The translations under genes and the position numbers were made by a program. Positions 9,024-17,402 of a stretch of 64,000 bases of DNA are shown here, in pieces. The stretch comes from Rhizobiales bacterium dw_265 (GTDB lineage: Bacteria > Pseudomonadota > Alphaproteobacteria > Micropepsales > Micropepsaceae): NCBI GenBank assembly GCA_018449595.1, contig JAAVUU010000003.1, forward strand, positions 372,001 to 436,000. The letters run 5' to 3'. The notes under the pieces are model-generated. The model saw nothing but the letters and a program-made list of their open reading frames with translations, ran no database searches and had not been told where the DNA came from. Position 1 is the first letter of the stretch; every line of letters begins with the position of its first letter.

Positions 9024-12000
9024 ATGACGGGCGGACAGCACAGTGCCGAGTTTGAGCAGCTAGTGGAGCGCCGCCGCAAGTTCATCGACGGCCTCGACGC
9101 CAACAAGGGGGAGATCAACCTCGATATTTTCGAGGATTTCTATCCCGACAAAGCGCACTTCGTTTACGAGCTTCTCCAAAACGCCGAGGACGCGGACGCG
9201 ACGGAAATCGCCTTCACGCTCACACCGGAGAAGCTGGTCTGCGAGCATAACGGGCGTGCCTTCACCCTGGCGGATGTGACCTCGATCACCGGCCTGCACG
9301 ACAGCACTAAGGCCAACGCCCAGGACAAGATCGGGAAGTTCGGGGTCGGGTTCAAATCGGTATTCGTCTATACGCGGGCCCCATCCATCCGCTCGGGCGA
9401 CTTCGCCTTTCGGATTATCCAGTTAATCTTGCCCGAGCCGATAGCGCCGGACGGGGCGCTGAATGGGCGAACCCGTTTCGAATTTCCCTTCGACAATCCG
9501 AAGAAGCTGCCCCAGGAGGCCTATGCCGAAATCGCCTCCGGCCTAAATGAACTGGACGAAAAAACCCTGCTGTTTTTGTCCAGCCTCCAGTCGATCACAT
9601 GGCGAATCGGCACGGAGAGCGCGGGCGAAGTGCTACGCGCCCAGCATTCTGACTTTCATTTTGAAGTGCTGAAAGAGATCGGCGGCAAGACCGCCTCCAG
9701 TTCCCATTTCCTGAAATTCGACCAGGCGGTCCTCGGTCTTGAGAAGCAGATCGTCGCCGTCGCTTTTCCCCTGGATATTCTTCCCGGCGTTCGCAGTTTC
9801 GATTCCACTGCACGGCTGGCCGATCAGTTGAAAATAATCCCCGCCGAGCCGGGCAGCGTGGCGGTGTTCTTTCCAGCGGTGAAGGAAGCATCCGGTCTCA
9901 GATTCCATCTGCACGGCCCCTTCGTACCGGAATTGAGCCGCGCCAGCATCAAGGAAACGAAGGCCAACACGCCGCTGTTCGAGCAGCTTGCATCGCTGGC
10001 CGCTAGGGCGTTGCATTGCATCAAGGAACTCGGGCTTCTGACCCCCGACTTCCTTTCCGTGCTCCCCAATCCGCAGGATCAGGTTCCGCCCCGCTATCAG
10101 GGCATCCGCGCCGCGATCATCGCGGCGATGAAGGCGCAGGCCCTGACGCCGACGCATGACAAGGGACATGCGCCTGCGGGCCGCCTCATTCAGGCCAGGG
10201 CGTCCCTCAAGGAATTGCTGTCCGAGGCCGACATTGCATTTCTGGTCGATCATAAAGGCGAGCCGCCACTTTGGGCCATCGGCGCGACGCAACGAAATAA
10301 TAGGATCGACCAATTCCTGTCGGGACTCGAAATTCGTGAGTGGGGCCTGGCCAAGTTCATCGAGGCGTTGCGCAAGGGCGCGCGAGACGAAGGCGGATTA
10401 TACCCCGTCAAACCCGATGAGAAATTTCTCGCCTGGCTCAAACAGAAGTCCGCCGCGTGGATGCAGGAGCTTTACGCCCTTTTGCACGGGGAGGCCCAAA
10501 ACGTATCTCATCAGCTTAAGACCCTATGCATCGTGCGCCTGGCTGACGGGAATCTGAGCCGGGCAGATCAGGCGTTCTTCGCCACCGGCACGACGGCTGG
10601 AGACGTTCCCGGGGTGGACCCGGCGGTTTATGCCTCCGGCGCGAGCAAGAGCGAGAAGGACGACGCGAAAATATTTCTATCGGAGATCGGCGTTCGTGAG
10701 ATCGGCGAGGCCGAACAGATCGAACTCATCCTCAAGCGCCGCTACACGCAAGAAGCCGAAATACCGGACGACAAAACCTACTTGGGAGATTTGAAGCGCT
10801 TTGTCGCCTTCGTCGAAGACACGGGAGACGGGGCGTTATTCGGTGAGTTTTACATTTTTCAAGGCGCAGACGGCGATTGGCATACGCCCGAGGGCATCTA
10901 TCTTGACCGTCCATACCTGGATACCGGCCTGGCCGCCTATTACGGGGCTCTCACGGGTGACACCGAGCCGAAGGCGCTTCATGCACGTTATGAAAAGTGC
11001 GGGATCGCCAATAAGAAATTGGCTGAGTTTGCCAAGGAGGCAGGCACCACCATCAGTCTAGAAATAAAGCATGACAACTGTAACAAAAACCCGGAACGCC
11101 AACATCTTTACTCTGCCGGTGGCAATTGGACTGGGTATGGGGTCAACCGCGATTACTTCATTCCGCATCTCGACGAGATGCTCAAGACGCCATCACTGGA
11201 GCTTTCCCGCCTGATTTGGAAAACGCTCACACCGCTTCCGGCCTATTCCGAATATTTGAAAGCGACCTATCGGTGCAATGCGTCGCACAATGCCCATGTT
11301 GCCGCTTCCCGTCTCGTGCACGAGCTTCGGGCGGCGAAGTGGATTCCGCAGGGTGACGGCGAGTTCGTGCGCCCCGCCGACGCATCGCAGGAACTTCTCC
11401 CGAAAGGTTTCCCCTTCGATCCTGGCTATGCCTTGCTCAAGACCATCCAATTTGGTGAAACCGCCGTCCGCCGATCGGCCCAGGCGCAGCAAAAGGACGC
11501 TGCCGCCAAGAGCCTCGGCTTCGCTGATGCCGCCGAAGCCGAGCGCGCGCGGCGCTTCAATGATTTGCCGGAGTCAGAGCAGGAGAAAATTCTCGTTGAA
11601 CTGGAGAGCCGCAATAAGCCCGCCATCCCGGATCGGCCGCTCGTCAATCCCGAGCGGCGCGCGCAACACGTGCGCGAACAGGCGTTGAACGCTCCCGACA
11701 AGCAGAGCGAAATCCGCGAGCGATCCGTTTCCATCGGCCGCGAAGATGTGAAGGCGCAGGCCGACACGTACCTGCGGGAGCATTACCGGAACGCCGAGGG
11801 CGAGGTGACGTGCCAGATTTGCAAGGGGCCGCTGCCCTTCAAAATCGACGGGAGCGAGTATTTCGAGGTCGTCGAGTTCCTGCCCGAACTGACGAAGCGC
11901 CACCCTCAGAATTATCTGGCCCTTTGCCCGAACCACTCCGCGATGTTCCGGCTCGTCAACGGCTCCAGGGAAGCAATGCGTGAGGCATTCCAGGCCCTCA

Positions 12001-12128
12001 CGGACAACGAGCTTGAGGTGGTGCTCGCCGAGCAGGATTTGACCGTCTATTTCAGCAAGACCCATATCATCGACCTCAAGGCCGTTCTGGACGCAGAGGA
12101 CAGCCTTCCCGCTTCGTCACACACGTAA
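9024..12128 (+). CDS. Sacsin-like GHKL ATPase with C-terminal HNH-like zinc domain
   Basis: This 1034-residue protein has an N-terminal Hsp90/sacsin-type ATPase fold: ELLQNAEDADATEIAF (N-box, residues 49-64), EHNGRAF near 74, and KIGKFGVGFKSVF near 102. The middle 800 residues have no fold I recognise. Near the C-terminus CQICKGPL and LCPNHSAMF form a CxxC...CxxH zinc site like HNH nucleases. The region where HNH enzymes have the catalytic histidine reads FEVVEFLP, so the nuclease may be inactive. I chose ATG 9024 because GAGGGGG precedes it and homologous ATPase folds begin soon after; an in-frame start exists at 8979. It starts 10 nt after the Res stop and is probably the last gene of the operon. 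Confidence 0.8.
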   Translation: MTGGQHSAEFEQLVERRRKFIDGLDANKGEINLDIFEDFYPDKAHFVYELLQNAEDADATEIAFTLTPEKLVCEHNGRAFTLADVTSITGLHDSTKANAQDKIGKFGVGFKSVFVYTRAPSIRSGDFAFRIIQLILPEPIAPDGALNGRTRFEFPFDNPKKLPQEAYAEIASGLNELDEKTLLFLSSLQSITWRIGTESAGEVLRAQHSDFHFEVLKEIGGKTASSSHFLKFDQAVLGLEKQIVAVAFPLDILPGVRSFDSTARLADQLKIIPAEPGSVAVFFPAVKEASGLRFHLHGPFVPELSRASIKETKANTPLFEQLASLAARALHCIKELGLLTPDFLSVLPNPQDQVPPRYQGIRAAIIAAMKAQALTPTHDKGHAPAGRLIQARASLKELLSEADIAFLVDHKGEPPLWAIGATQRNNRIDQFLSGLEIREWGLAKFIEALRKGARDEGGLYPVKPDEKFLAWLKQKSAAWMQELYALLHGEAQNVSHQLKTLCIVRLADGNLSRADQAFFATGTTAGDVPGVDPAVYASGASKSEKDDAKIFLSEIGVREIGEAEQIELILKRRYTQEAEIPDDKTYLGDLKRFVAFVEDTGDGALFGEFYIFQGADGDWHTPEGIYLDRPYLDTGLAAYYGALTGDTEPKALHARYEKCGIANKKLAEFAKEAGTTISLEIKHDNCNKNPERQHLYSAGGNWTGYGVNRDYFIPHLDEMLKTPSLELSRLIWKTLTPLPAYSEYLKATYRCNASHNAHVAASRLVHELRAAKWIPQGDGEFVRPADASQELLPKGFPFDPGYALLKTIQFGETAVRRSAQAQQKDAAAKSLGFADAAEAERARRFNDLPESEQEKILVELESRNKPAIPDRPLVNPERRAQHVREQALNAPDKQSEIRERSVSIGREDVKAQADTYLREHYRNAEGEVTCQICKGPLPFKIDGSEYFEVVEFLPELTKRHPQNYLALCPNHSAMFRLVNGSREAMREAFQALTDNELEVVLAEQDLTVYFSKTHIIDLKAVLDAEDSLPASSHT

Positions 12129-12548
12129 CCGCCAGTGGGCAACGCTCTCACCGGCACCGACTGAGCTTGGCGCAAGTGGACGCGGTTTACGGGGGGATGT
12201 CGGCTATCGCCGCCTTGCGTTCCACAAGCTGGGCCGTCGGACTGTCCGTGTATGTTGGCCTTGTGCGGTGACGCACGTCATAGTGCTGGCGTAAACGTAG
12301 TTATCATCGCTATCGGGCGTGGCCGCGCGATAAGGGCGAGGGGCGCGCCTTCTCCCGAAGCTCAGACTCCTTTGGTCTGCATTCTCGTGGACCTCGTTTA
12401 TGATGCGCGCACGTTGATGGCGCGAAGGATCGCTGTAGCGAATCCGCGAATCCAGTCCCCTTGGCTTGGTGGTATCGCAGTTGGTATGGGTTTGGATCGT
12501 GGGTAGAAAGCCTAGTAATTACAATGCGAACTCAATCCAGTTGACCAT

Positions 12549-12567
12549 CGAGTGGGAGTAGCGGGTC
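12549..12567. repeat. Left core-like attachment repeat
   Basis: The sequence GAGTGGGAGTAGCGGGTCC matches the right-hand copy at 20422-20440 (GAGTGGGAGTGACGGGAAC) at 15 of 19 positions. Read on the minus strand it resembles the T-stem and acceptor end of a tRNA, a common target of tyrosine integrases. It is an inference that this is an old att site, because it is short and imperfect. Confidence 0.4.
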
Positions 12568-12910
12568 CAAACTGTATCTCGACGTAGTGAAAACGTACTT
12601 GTCTGCACCTATCGAAGCCAATCGCTATCACTCGGCTTACGATGTTTCCTAACTTCTAGTTTGGATAATTCGCCATCTATCGCTGACGTTCGCTAACCGT
12701 CGGCAATCGTGGCGGGGCGGTGGCCATGCATGTGCTTTTCCGGATTCGCCGAGCAATTCCGGTTGAAGTTGGCGACATTACATTGTCGCGCCCGGATACG
12801 GTGGACCATGCATCGTCAACTAATGTTCGTAGACCGCTGCCCAATCGACACTAATGCATTGTTTTGAATGAAGTTTGTCCGAGCGATACCACTTCGCAGT
12901 CGCCAACTTT

Positions 12911-12932
12911 TGACGGTATATATGACGGTATT
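12911..12932. repeat. Paired TGACGGTA repeats (left arm-type integrase site candidate)
   Basis: TGACGGTA occurs at 12911-12918 and again at 12923-12930, a 12-bp step, the second copy continuing as TGACGGTATT. The same paired arrangement with the same step recurs at 20339-20360. Tandem short repeats of this kind are typical arm-binding sites for tyrosine integrases and AlpA/Xis proteins. No integrase gene is visible nearby. Confidence 0.45.
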
Positions 12933-12989
12933 CACAGGCCGCGGTGATCGATCCCGTTGCCGCGCGGCGTGTCGGCTATAATCGCAGTG

Positions 12990-13823
12990 CTACGGCAACT
13001 CTATGATGTCACCCTGTGGATCTTCCCGCAGACTTAGATATTCGAAGTGCCATTGTTTCAGTAGGCGCGCTTGATGAACTGTGATGGCATCTGCTGAGGT
13101 CGGCCAGCAGTCGATTAGTTCGATGCCATCCCATTTTCCGTTTTCGCAATAAGTTTTGGCGAAAAGCTCCTTGAGGGCATTGGCCGCTTCCGTCGCGGCC
13201 GCCAGCGCTACTTCCGGATCGTCCGCGACGCTGTAAACCAGATCGATGCTGAGATTGTATGGTGTGCCTTCCGGCGCATCATCTTCTGGCGTTATCTCAA
13301 AATAAACTGCCAGCAAATGGAGGCCAGTTTTTTTGATTATGCCGGCGAACTTGTCGAAGAATTTGCCTTTCCCTTGTTTGAGTCTACGGTCAAATTCATC
13401 GGCGAAAGCGGCTCGGCGGTAGCGGGCTGAAAGCCAGGACTGGAGCGTGGCGCGTTCGTCCGCATTTAACCGCACGTTTTCGGCGGGCAGATGATCGGCA
13501 AGCCGGTCCTTCGCAATCGTGGTCTTGTCGAGAACGTCGAGGTCGGCGAGGACCGATACAGCGCCCGCGGTGAAGGGCAGATGCAGGCGTCGCGGATTCT
13601 TGGCTGCCGCTAAATTGCCATCGGCATTACCGATTGTTCTGGCAACAACAATTTCACAATTCGGCTCATTCTCCGGCGGTTGTGCGAGATCGCAATCGTG
13701 CGAGATTACGATGACTATCGTGTCGTCTGGCGAGCGGGGATGCGCGATACCGAGCGCTTTGGCGCTTTCGGCAGTCAGGATATGGCCCTGGCGCCAGGGA
13801 GTATTACGCTGCCACTGCGCCAT
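12990..13823 (-). CDS. Hypothetical protein with conserved-looking SHDCDL motif
   Basis: I do not recognise this 277-residue protein. The N-terminal region has PWRQGHIL and the striking stretch IVIVISHDCDLAQPP near residues 36-50, a hydrophobic strand followed by Ser-His-Asp-Cys-Asp that could be a metal or catalytic site. The remainder is predicted alpha/beta, with a second hydrophobic strand HLLAVYFEI. It is the last gene of a three-gene minus-strand cassette, 9 nt after the XRE regulator, and no signal peptide or membrane segment is seen. Its place beside TIGR04255 and TIR genes suggests an accessory or defence function, but that is inference only. Confidence 0.6.
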   Translation of the reverse strand: MAQWQRNTPWRQGHILTAESAKALGIAHPRSPDDTIVIVISHDCDLAQPPENEPNCEIVVARTIGNADGNLAAAKNPRRLHLPFTAGAVSVLADLDVLDKTTIAKDRLADHLPAENVRLNADERATLQSWLSARYRRAAFADEFDRRLKQGKGKFFDKFAGIIKKTGLHLLAVYFEITPEDDAPEGTPYNLSIDLVYSVADDPEVALAAATEAANALKELFAKTYCENGKWDGIELIDCWPTSADAITVHQARLLKQWHFEYLSLREDPQGDIIELP

Positions 13824-13832
13824 GAGCCTGCA

Positions 13833-14429
13833 TTAGTCCCGCTCGGAAAGCAGCGGATACCCGTAGTCCGAGGCGGGGCCGCTTGTTTTGTCCCGGCCCG
13901 CGAAACGCTTGGCAAGCCGATCCTTTTGTTCTGCTTCCTGCCGAAGAACGCCGATAAGCGAATGCGCAGTGGCAGTACCGTCGCCGCCGGCAGCTATGGT
14001 GTCGAGCAGGTTCTTGCCGCCGGACAGCTTGCGGGCCATCATCAGGGGCGTGACCGTGATGCCAGATCCCTCGATTATCGCCGCGGCGATTTTCAAGTTT
14101 TCCAGCTTCGAGAGATTTGCCTGCTTGATGTTGCCGCCAGCTTTCCAGTCATAGATGGCCTGACGGGAGACGCCGAGGCAGTTGGCAAGCTGTTGCACCG
14201 ACATTTTCAGGATGGTGCGGATGCGGGCAAGGTCATCAGCGGTGGTTGCCGTCACGATGCTCTTTATTTCCCGGAGATGAGCAAAAGGCGTGCCCGTGCC
14301 AGCCAGGCGGCTGATGTAAACCGACTCGTTTAAATGTCCGCCCGTGCCAACGCTCAACATGAGGGTCAACGGCAAGGCAAATATCAACTGAGGAGAGGCG
14401 ATCGGGCGGCCAGGCAGTGTCTGATTCAT
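13833..14429 (-). CDS. XRE-type HTH protein with an N-terminal hydrophobic segment
   Basis: The 198-residue product carries a Cro/CI-type helix-turn-helix, KMSVQQLANCLGVSRQAIYD, at about residues 75-94, so it should bind DNA. Unusually, residues 10-27 (PQLIFALPLTLMLSVG) are hydrophobic enough for a membrane helix or signal sequence. I chose ATG 14429 because GGAAG lies 7 nt upstream and it starts 4 nt after the preceding stop; an upstream ATG at 14456 would overlap that stop without a good ribosome site. It sits between the TIGR04255 gene and the SHDCDL gene and is probably co-transcribed with both. It may regulate the cassette or be one of its working parts. Confidence 0.7.
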   Translation of the reverse strand: MNQTLPGRPIASPQLIFALPLTLMLSVGTGGHLNESVYISRLAGTGTPFAHLREIKSIVTATTADDLARIRTILKMSVQQLANCLGVSRQAIYDWKAGGNIKQANLSKLENLKIAAAIIEGSGITVTPLMMARKLSGGKNLLDTIAAGGDGTATAHSLIGVLRQEAEQKDRLAKRFAGRDKTSGPASDYGYPLLSERD

Positions 14430-14433
14430 GGCG

Positions 14434-15225
14434 CTACTTCCAGCAATCGCGAGCATAATCGGTCACCATCAGATCGAATGAGAATCCGATGTTATCCTTT
14501 AATACCCGAAGTTGCTTTTCCAAATTGCTGATATCGAATGGCTGGCGTTCTTCGAGCCAGCTATCGGTATCGATGATGGCATATAAGCCTTTGATTTTCT
14601 TGAACCTATCGGTGACGTTCAGGATAATGGGTTGAAGCTCCGGAGGGAACGCGACCCCCTCGTTTTCCTGTTCGTAAATGATGGCGCGACTGAGTAGGCC
14701 GGTATTGCCTTCTTTGCTCCTGGTTTCGGAGACCGATTGGACAAGCTCCCGCTTTCCCGTCAGGGCGGTCATCAACCCCGTTACCGTGGGACTCAGGTAT
14801 TGCTCCAGCTTGTCGCCTGCGTTCGGCGACACAGCATCGAGATAGCGAATCCCAATGCGCTCCGAGTAGGACAGAGGCGTGGTGGCGTGGACGATATCCA
14901 GGCCAAGCAGCAATGCCGCGAGAAACGGCTCGAAGGTATCGTAATCCGTGGTTTGGAAGCTCATGCCGGCTTGCTCTAGAATGAAGCCCGCCGTCCGCTC
15001 CGCATTTAAAAATTGAAAGCGGGGCAGTTGCTCCAAGCTGGGCATTTGCCCCGGACCGGGCGCAAAATTCATGTTCAAGGTCACGCCACGCTGGAAGTCG
15101 GGATAGCCTGCTTTCCGAAGGCTGTCCTGAATGGCGGGTACATGCTGGTCGACAGTCAGCAATGTGTTGAAGCGGACCTGCCCCAACACAAAATACACTG
15201 GCGCGTATGTTAATTTCTGTCCCAT
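14434..15225 (-). CDS. TIGR04255 family protein
   Basis: The 263-residue protein matches the sporadically distributed TIGR04255 family, whose function is not established. The family-like start is YAPVYFVLGQVRFNTLL followed by IQDSLRKAGYPDF, and a central region reads YSERIGIRYLD. The ATG at 15225 is preceded by AGGATGG and gives the family-typical start, so I prefer it over the longer frame from 15288. It is first in a minus-strand cassette with an XRE protein and an SHDCDL protein. The patchy spread of this family and its position here fit a mobile accessory or defence role. Confidence 0.75.
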   Translation of the reverse strand: MGQKLTYAPVYFVLGQVRFNTLLTVDQHVPAIQDSLRKAGYPDFQRGVTLNMNFAPGPGQMPSLEQLPRFQFLNAERTAGFILEQAGMSFQTTDYDTFEPFLAALLLGLDIVHATTPLSYSERIGIRYLDAVSPNAGDKLEQYLSPTVTGLMTALTGKRELVQSVSETRSKEGNTGLLSRAIIYEQENEGVAFPPELQPIILNVTDRFKKIKGLYAIIDTDSWLEERQPFDISNLEKQLRVLKDNIGFSFDLMVTDYARDCWK

Positions 15226-15246
15226 GGGCCATCCTACCTGACAATT

Positions 15247-15278
15247 CACTTGACACTTTACAACCCGCTTGACAGAGT
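15247..15278. promoter_or_regulatory. Repeated TTGACA-like boxes upstream of the TIGR04255 cassette (operator candidate)
   Basis: On the plus strand TTGACA occurs at 15250-15255 and 15269-15274, with TTTACA and TGACAA-like sequences in between and before. On the minus strand they read as TGTCAAG boxes 20-50 nt upstream of the cassette start. Spacings of about 12, 7 and 12 nt suggest bound dimers of a regulator, perhaps the adjacent XRE protein. Confidence 0.35.
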
Positions 15279-15610
15279 TGAAACTCAATAAACAGACATG
15301 ATGAAGAAAAGATTGAAGTCTGGGTGGCCTAAATCGGTACCCGTTGCCCCAAAAAAGGGGAACTAGGATCGGAAAAGGCGCGAACCCCGCTCCGAAACCA
15401 GCCCGGAACTAAGTCTTGGTTGTTACAGCGGATCGCCGGACGCCTTCACGGTCCTCTCGTGCAAGCGGAGGACCTCAATGAGCGAGTTCAGAACTTGCCG
15501 AAATAGGGTCCGGTTGAAGCCATAAAGGTACTGGCCTGCCGCGTAGCCTTTTTTGTGTGATTTGTTTGTGATTGTCGATTTCGATTTCACCATTTTCACA
15601 GGAGCCGATG

Positions 15611-16108
15611 ATGGCGCGCAAATGCTTTTACAGCTTTCATTACGCCCCAGACCATTTTCGCGCCAGCCAGGTGCGGAACATTGGCGTGATTGAAGGAAAC
15701 CAATCCGTTTCAGATAACGATTGGGAAGCGGTGACGAAAGGCGGCGATGCCGCGATAACGACTTGGATCGCCAACCAAATGAAAGGCAGGTCTTGCGCGG
15801 TCATTCTGGTTGGCGCAGGAACGGCAAATCGCAAATGGATCAATCACGAAATCGTTAGCGCCTGGGACGATAAAATGGGCGTCGTTGGCATTCGCATTCA
15901 TGGCTTGAAGCACTCCGACGGCCAGACCGCGAATTCGGGGGCAAATCCGTTCGACTATATCAATTACGGAAATACCGGAAAGAAGTTGTCGGCCATTGTG
16001 AAGTGCTATAATCCCGCAGGCACGGATAGCAAAGAGCGCTACGCCTGGATTTCCGAACACTTGGAAAACGCGGTCGAAGAAGCAGTCAAAATCCGCGAGA
16101 ACAATTAG
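15611..16108 (+). CDS. ThsB-type TIR (MTH538-like) protein
   Basis: This 165-residue protein is a stand-alone TIR-like domain of the MTH538/Thoeris ThsB type. Recognisable blocks are RKCFYSFHYAPD (residues 3-14), RASQVRNIGVIEGN, MKGRSCAVILVGAGTANRKW and ANPFDYI. The likely catalytic glutamate is E80 in NRKWINHEI, the W-x3-E pattern of NAD-cleaving TIRs. In Thoeris, ThsB senses phage and makes a cyclic ADP-ribose-type signal read by a SLOG domain. The ATG at 15611 is chosen over 15608 because AGGAG is then 6 nt away. It is first in a plus-strand set that also encodes a SLOG protein and two further TIRs. No SIR2-SLOG ThsA is present. Confidence 0.85.
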   Translation: MARKCFYSFHYAPDHFRASQVRNIGVIEGNQSVSDNDWEAVTKGGDAAITTWIANQMKGRSCAVILVGAGTANRKWINHEIVSAWDDKMGVVGIRIHGLKHSDGQTANSGANPFDYINYGNTGKKLSAIVKCYNPAGTDSKERYAWISEHLENAVEEAVKIRENN

Positions 16109-16129
16109 TGATTCTGTGCGCTCTTATTC

Positions 16130-17398
16130 GTGCCACATGACGCCTTCCGCCACCATGCAGGGTTGGAACCTTTGACGATACCGCCGGCGCTCACCGGTCG
16201 CTATCAGCTTGGCCTCTATGGAGCCGATAGTGGCGAATTTGACAAGTTGACGAACGCGGTGGCGCGAGCCATCGAACAGTTGGGCGTGCCGCCCAAGCAA
16301 TTTCTCATTCCGTTCGGAGACCGTCCAGATTGGCAAGAGCGCGCGGCGATCATGCCTGCCGTCGCCGTATTTTTCGGTTCGAATCCTGTTCAGTTCAGCG
16401 ACAAGGCGGCCCAAGATCTAGCGAAGCTCGTAGACGATGGCTGGCTCGTCATTCCGATCGTGCCTAACAAGCAGAAGTTCGCCTGCTATGTGCCGGAGAT
16501 CCTGCAGGGGATTCAGGGTCTAACGCGCGAGGAGTGTGGGCAAGACTTTGAGCGCCTCGCCGCGCGCGTCTTGGAAGGGTTGGGACTTTTGCGCGAAAGG
16601 CGGCGCCTGTTCATTAGCTATCGTCGTACCGAATCCACGGGTGTCGCTGCCCAATTGTATGAGGCGCTAGACATGGCGGGGTACGATGTGTTCCTCGATA
16701 CTCATGGGGCTATCGCCGGTGGGGAACCATTTCAGGAAATTCTCTGGCACCGGCTTGCGGATACCGACGTTGTCGTCTTGCTGGATACGCCGGGCTTTTT
16801 GGAAAGCCGCTGGACGGAAGCGGAATTGGCCCGCGCAAACACCTCGAATATTCAGATCCTGCAGGTACTCTGGCCGCATCAGCAAGAGGTGGCTGGTGCG
16901 GCCTTCAGTGCGTTCCATCTTCTGGAGGAAGCTGATTTCCTCACCAAGGACGTTTTCAATAGCGCGGCGCAGTTGAAGAACGAGACTATCTCCGGAATTG
17001 TCGATGCAACCGAGGGCTTGCGGGCTCGAGCTTTGGCGGCGCGGCAGAGCTTTTTGGTGTCCGAGTTCTTTGAAGAGGCGCGGAAGGCGGGGTTTAAGGC
17101 CGCCCGGACGCTGGAGCGAAACATCCTGCTGCGCCGCGATGGCAACGATCCAATATTGGTCATTCCGGCCATCGGGATACCGGATGCGGAGCGTTATCAG
17201 GACGCGGAGACGCTATACCAGCGCGACCGGGACCATGGCGTGATACGGTCCAAGCCAACCATCTTGTTGTTCGATGAGACGGGTATCCGGAACAAGTGGC
17301 TCGAACACCTGGGCTGGCTCAACCAAAAGCTGGGCTTCGCGCAAACGATCAGCCTTCGGGACGCTCGGAATTATTTGAACGGCCTGAAAGGTGCGTGA
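16130..17398 (+). CDS. Multi-domain protein with central TIR domain
   Basis: The 422-residue protein has a clear TIR domain at about residues 155-260: RLFISYRRTESTGVAAQLYE, VFLDTHGAIAGG, DVVVLLDTPGFLESRW and the W-x3-E glutamate in RWTEAEL. The N-terminal 150 residues (VAVFFGSNPVQFSDKAAQDL, VIPIVPN) look like a second Rossmann or degenerate TIR-like domain. The C-terminal 120 residues (PTILLFDETGIRNKWLEHLG) are a third alpha/beta region that I cannot name. The start is GTG at 16130 with a poor ribosome site, so the true start could be slightly downstream. It lies 21 nt after the ThsB-like gene and its stop region overlaps the start of the SLOG gene. Confidence 0.8.
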   Translation: MPHDAFRHHAGLEPLTIPPALTGRYQLGLYGADSGEFDKLTNAVARAIEQLGVPPKQFLIPFGDRPDWQERAAIMPAVAVFFGSNPVQFSDKAAQDLAKLVDDGWLVIPIVPNKQKFACYVPEILQGIQGLTREECGQDFERLAARVLEGLGLLRERRRLFISYRRTESTGVAAQLYEALDMAGYDVFLDTHGAIAGGEPFQEILWHRLADTDVVVLLDTPGFLESRWTEAELARANTSNIQILQVLWPHQQEVAGAAFSAFHLLEEADFLTKDVFNSAAQLKNETISGIVDATEGLRARALAARQSFLVSEFFEEARKAGFKAARTLERNILLRRDGNDPILVIPAIGIPDAERYQDAETLYQRDRDHGVIRSKPTILLFDETGIRNKWLEHLGWLNQKLGFAQTISLRDARNYLNGLKGA

Positions 17399-17402
17399 GA
17401 CC

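Larger units (their letters stand above)
12129..12989. other. 861-bp stretch without a supported gene, between the two defence blocks
   Basis: No ORF here has coding character: an 84-codon frame at 12252-12506 has no recognisable motif and no good ribosome site. The stretch holds two signals reported separately, a tRNA-3'-end-like core sequence near 12550 and paired TGACGGTA repeats near 12911. It is AT-richer than the chromosomal core. It most likely represents the junction where the TIR-containing block was inserted next to the restriction-like block. Confidence 0.5.

Noticed and set aside
1323..12128. Complete DISARM or BREX system
   Set aside because: Neither drmA, drmB and drmC nor pglZ and brxC are present; only the SNF2 gene resembles drmD.
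12252..12506. 84-codon ORF in the gap between defence blocks
   Set aside because: No ribosome site, no motif, and composition unlike the neighbouring genes.
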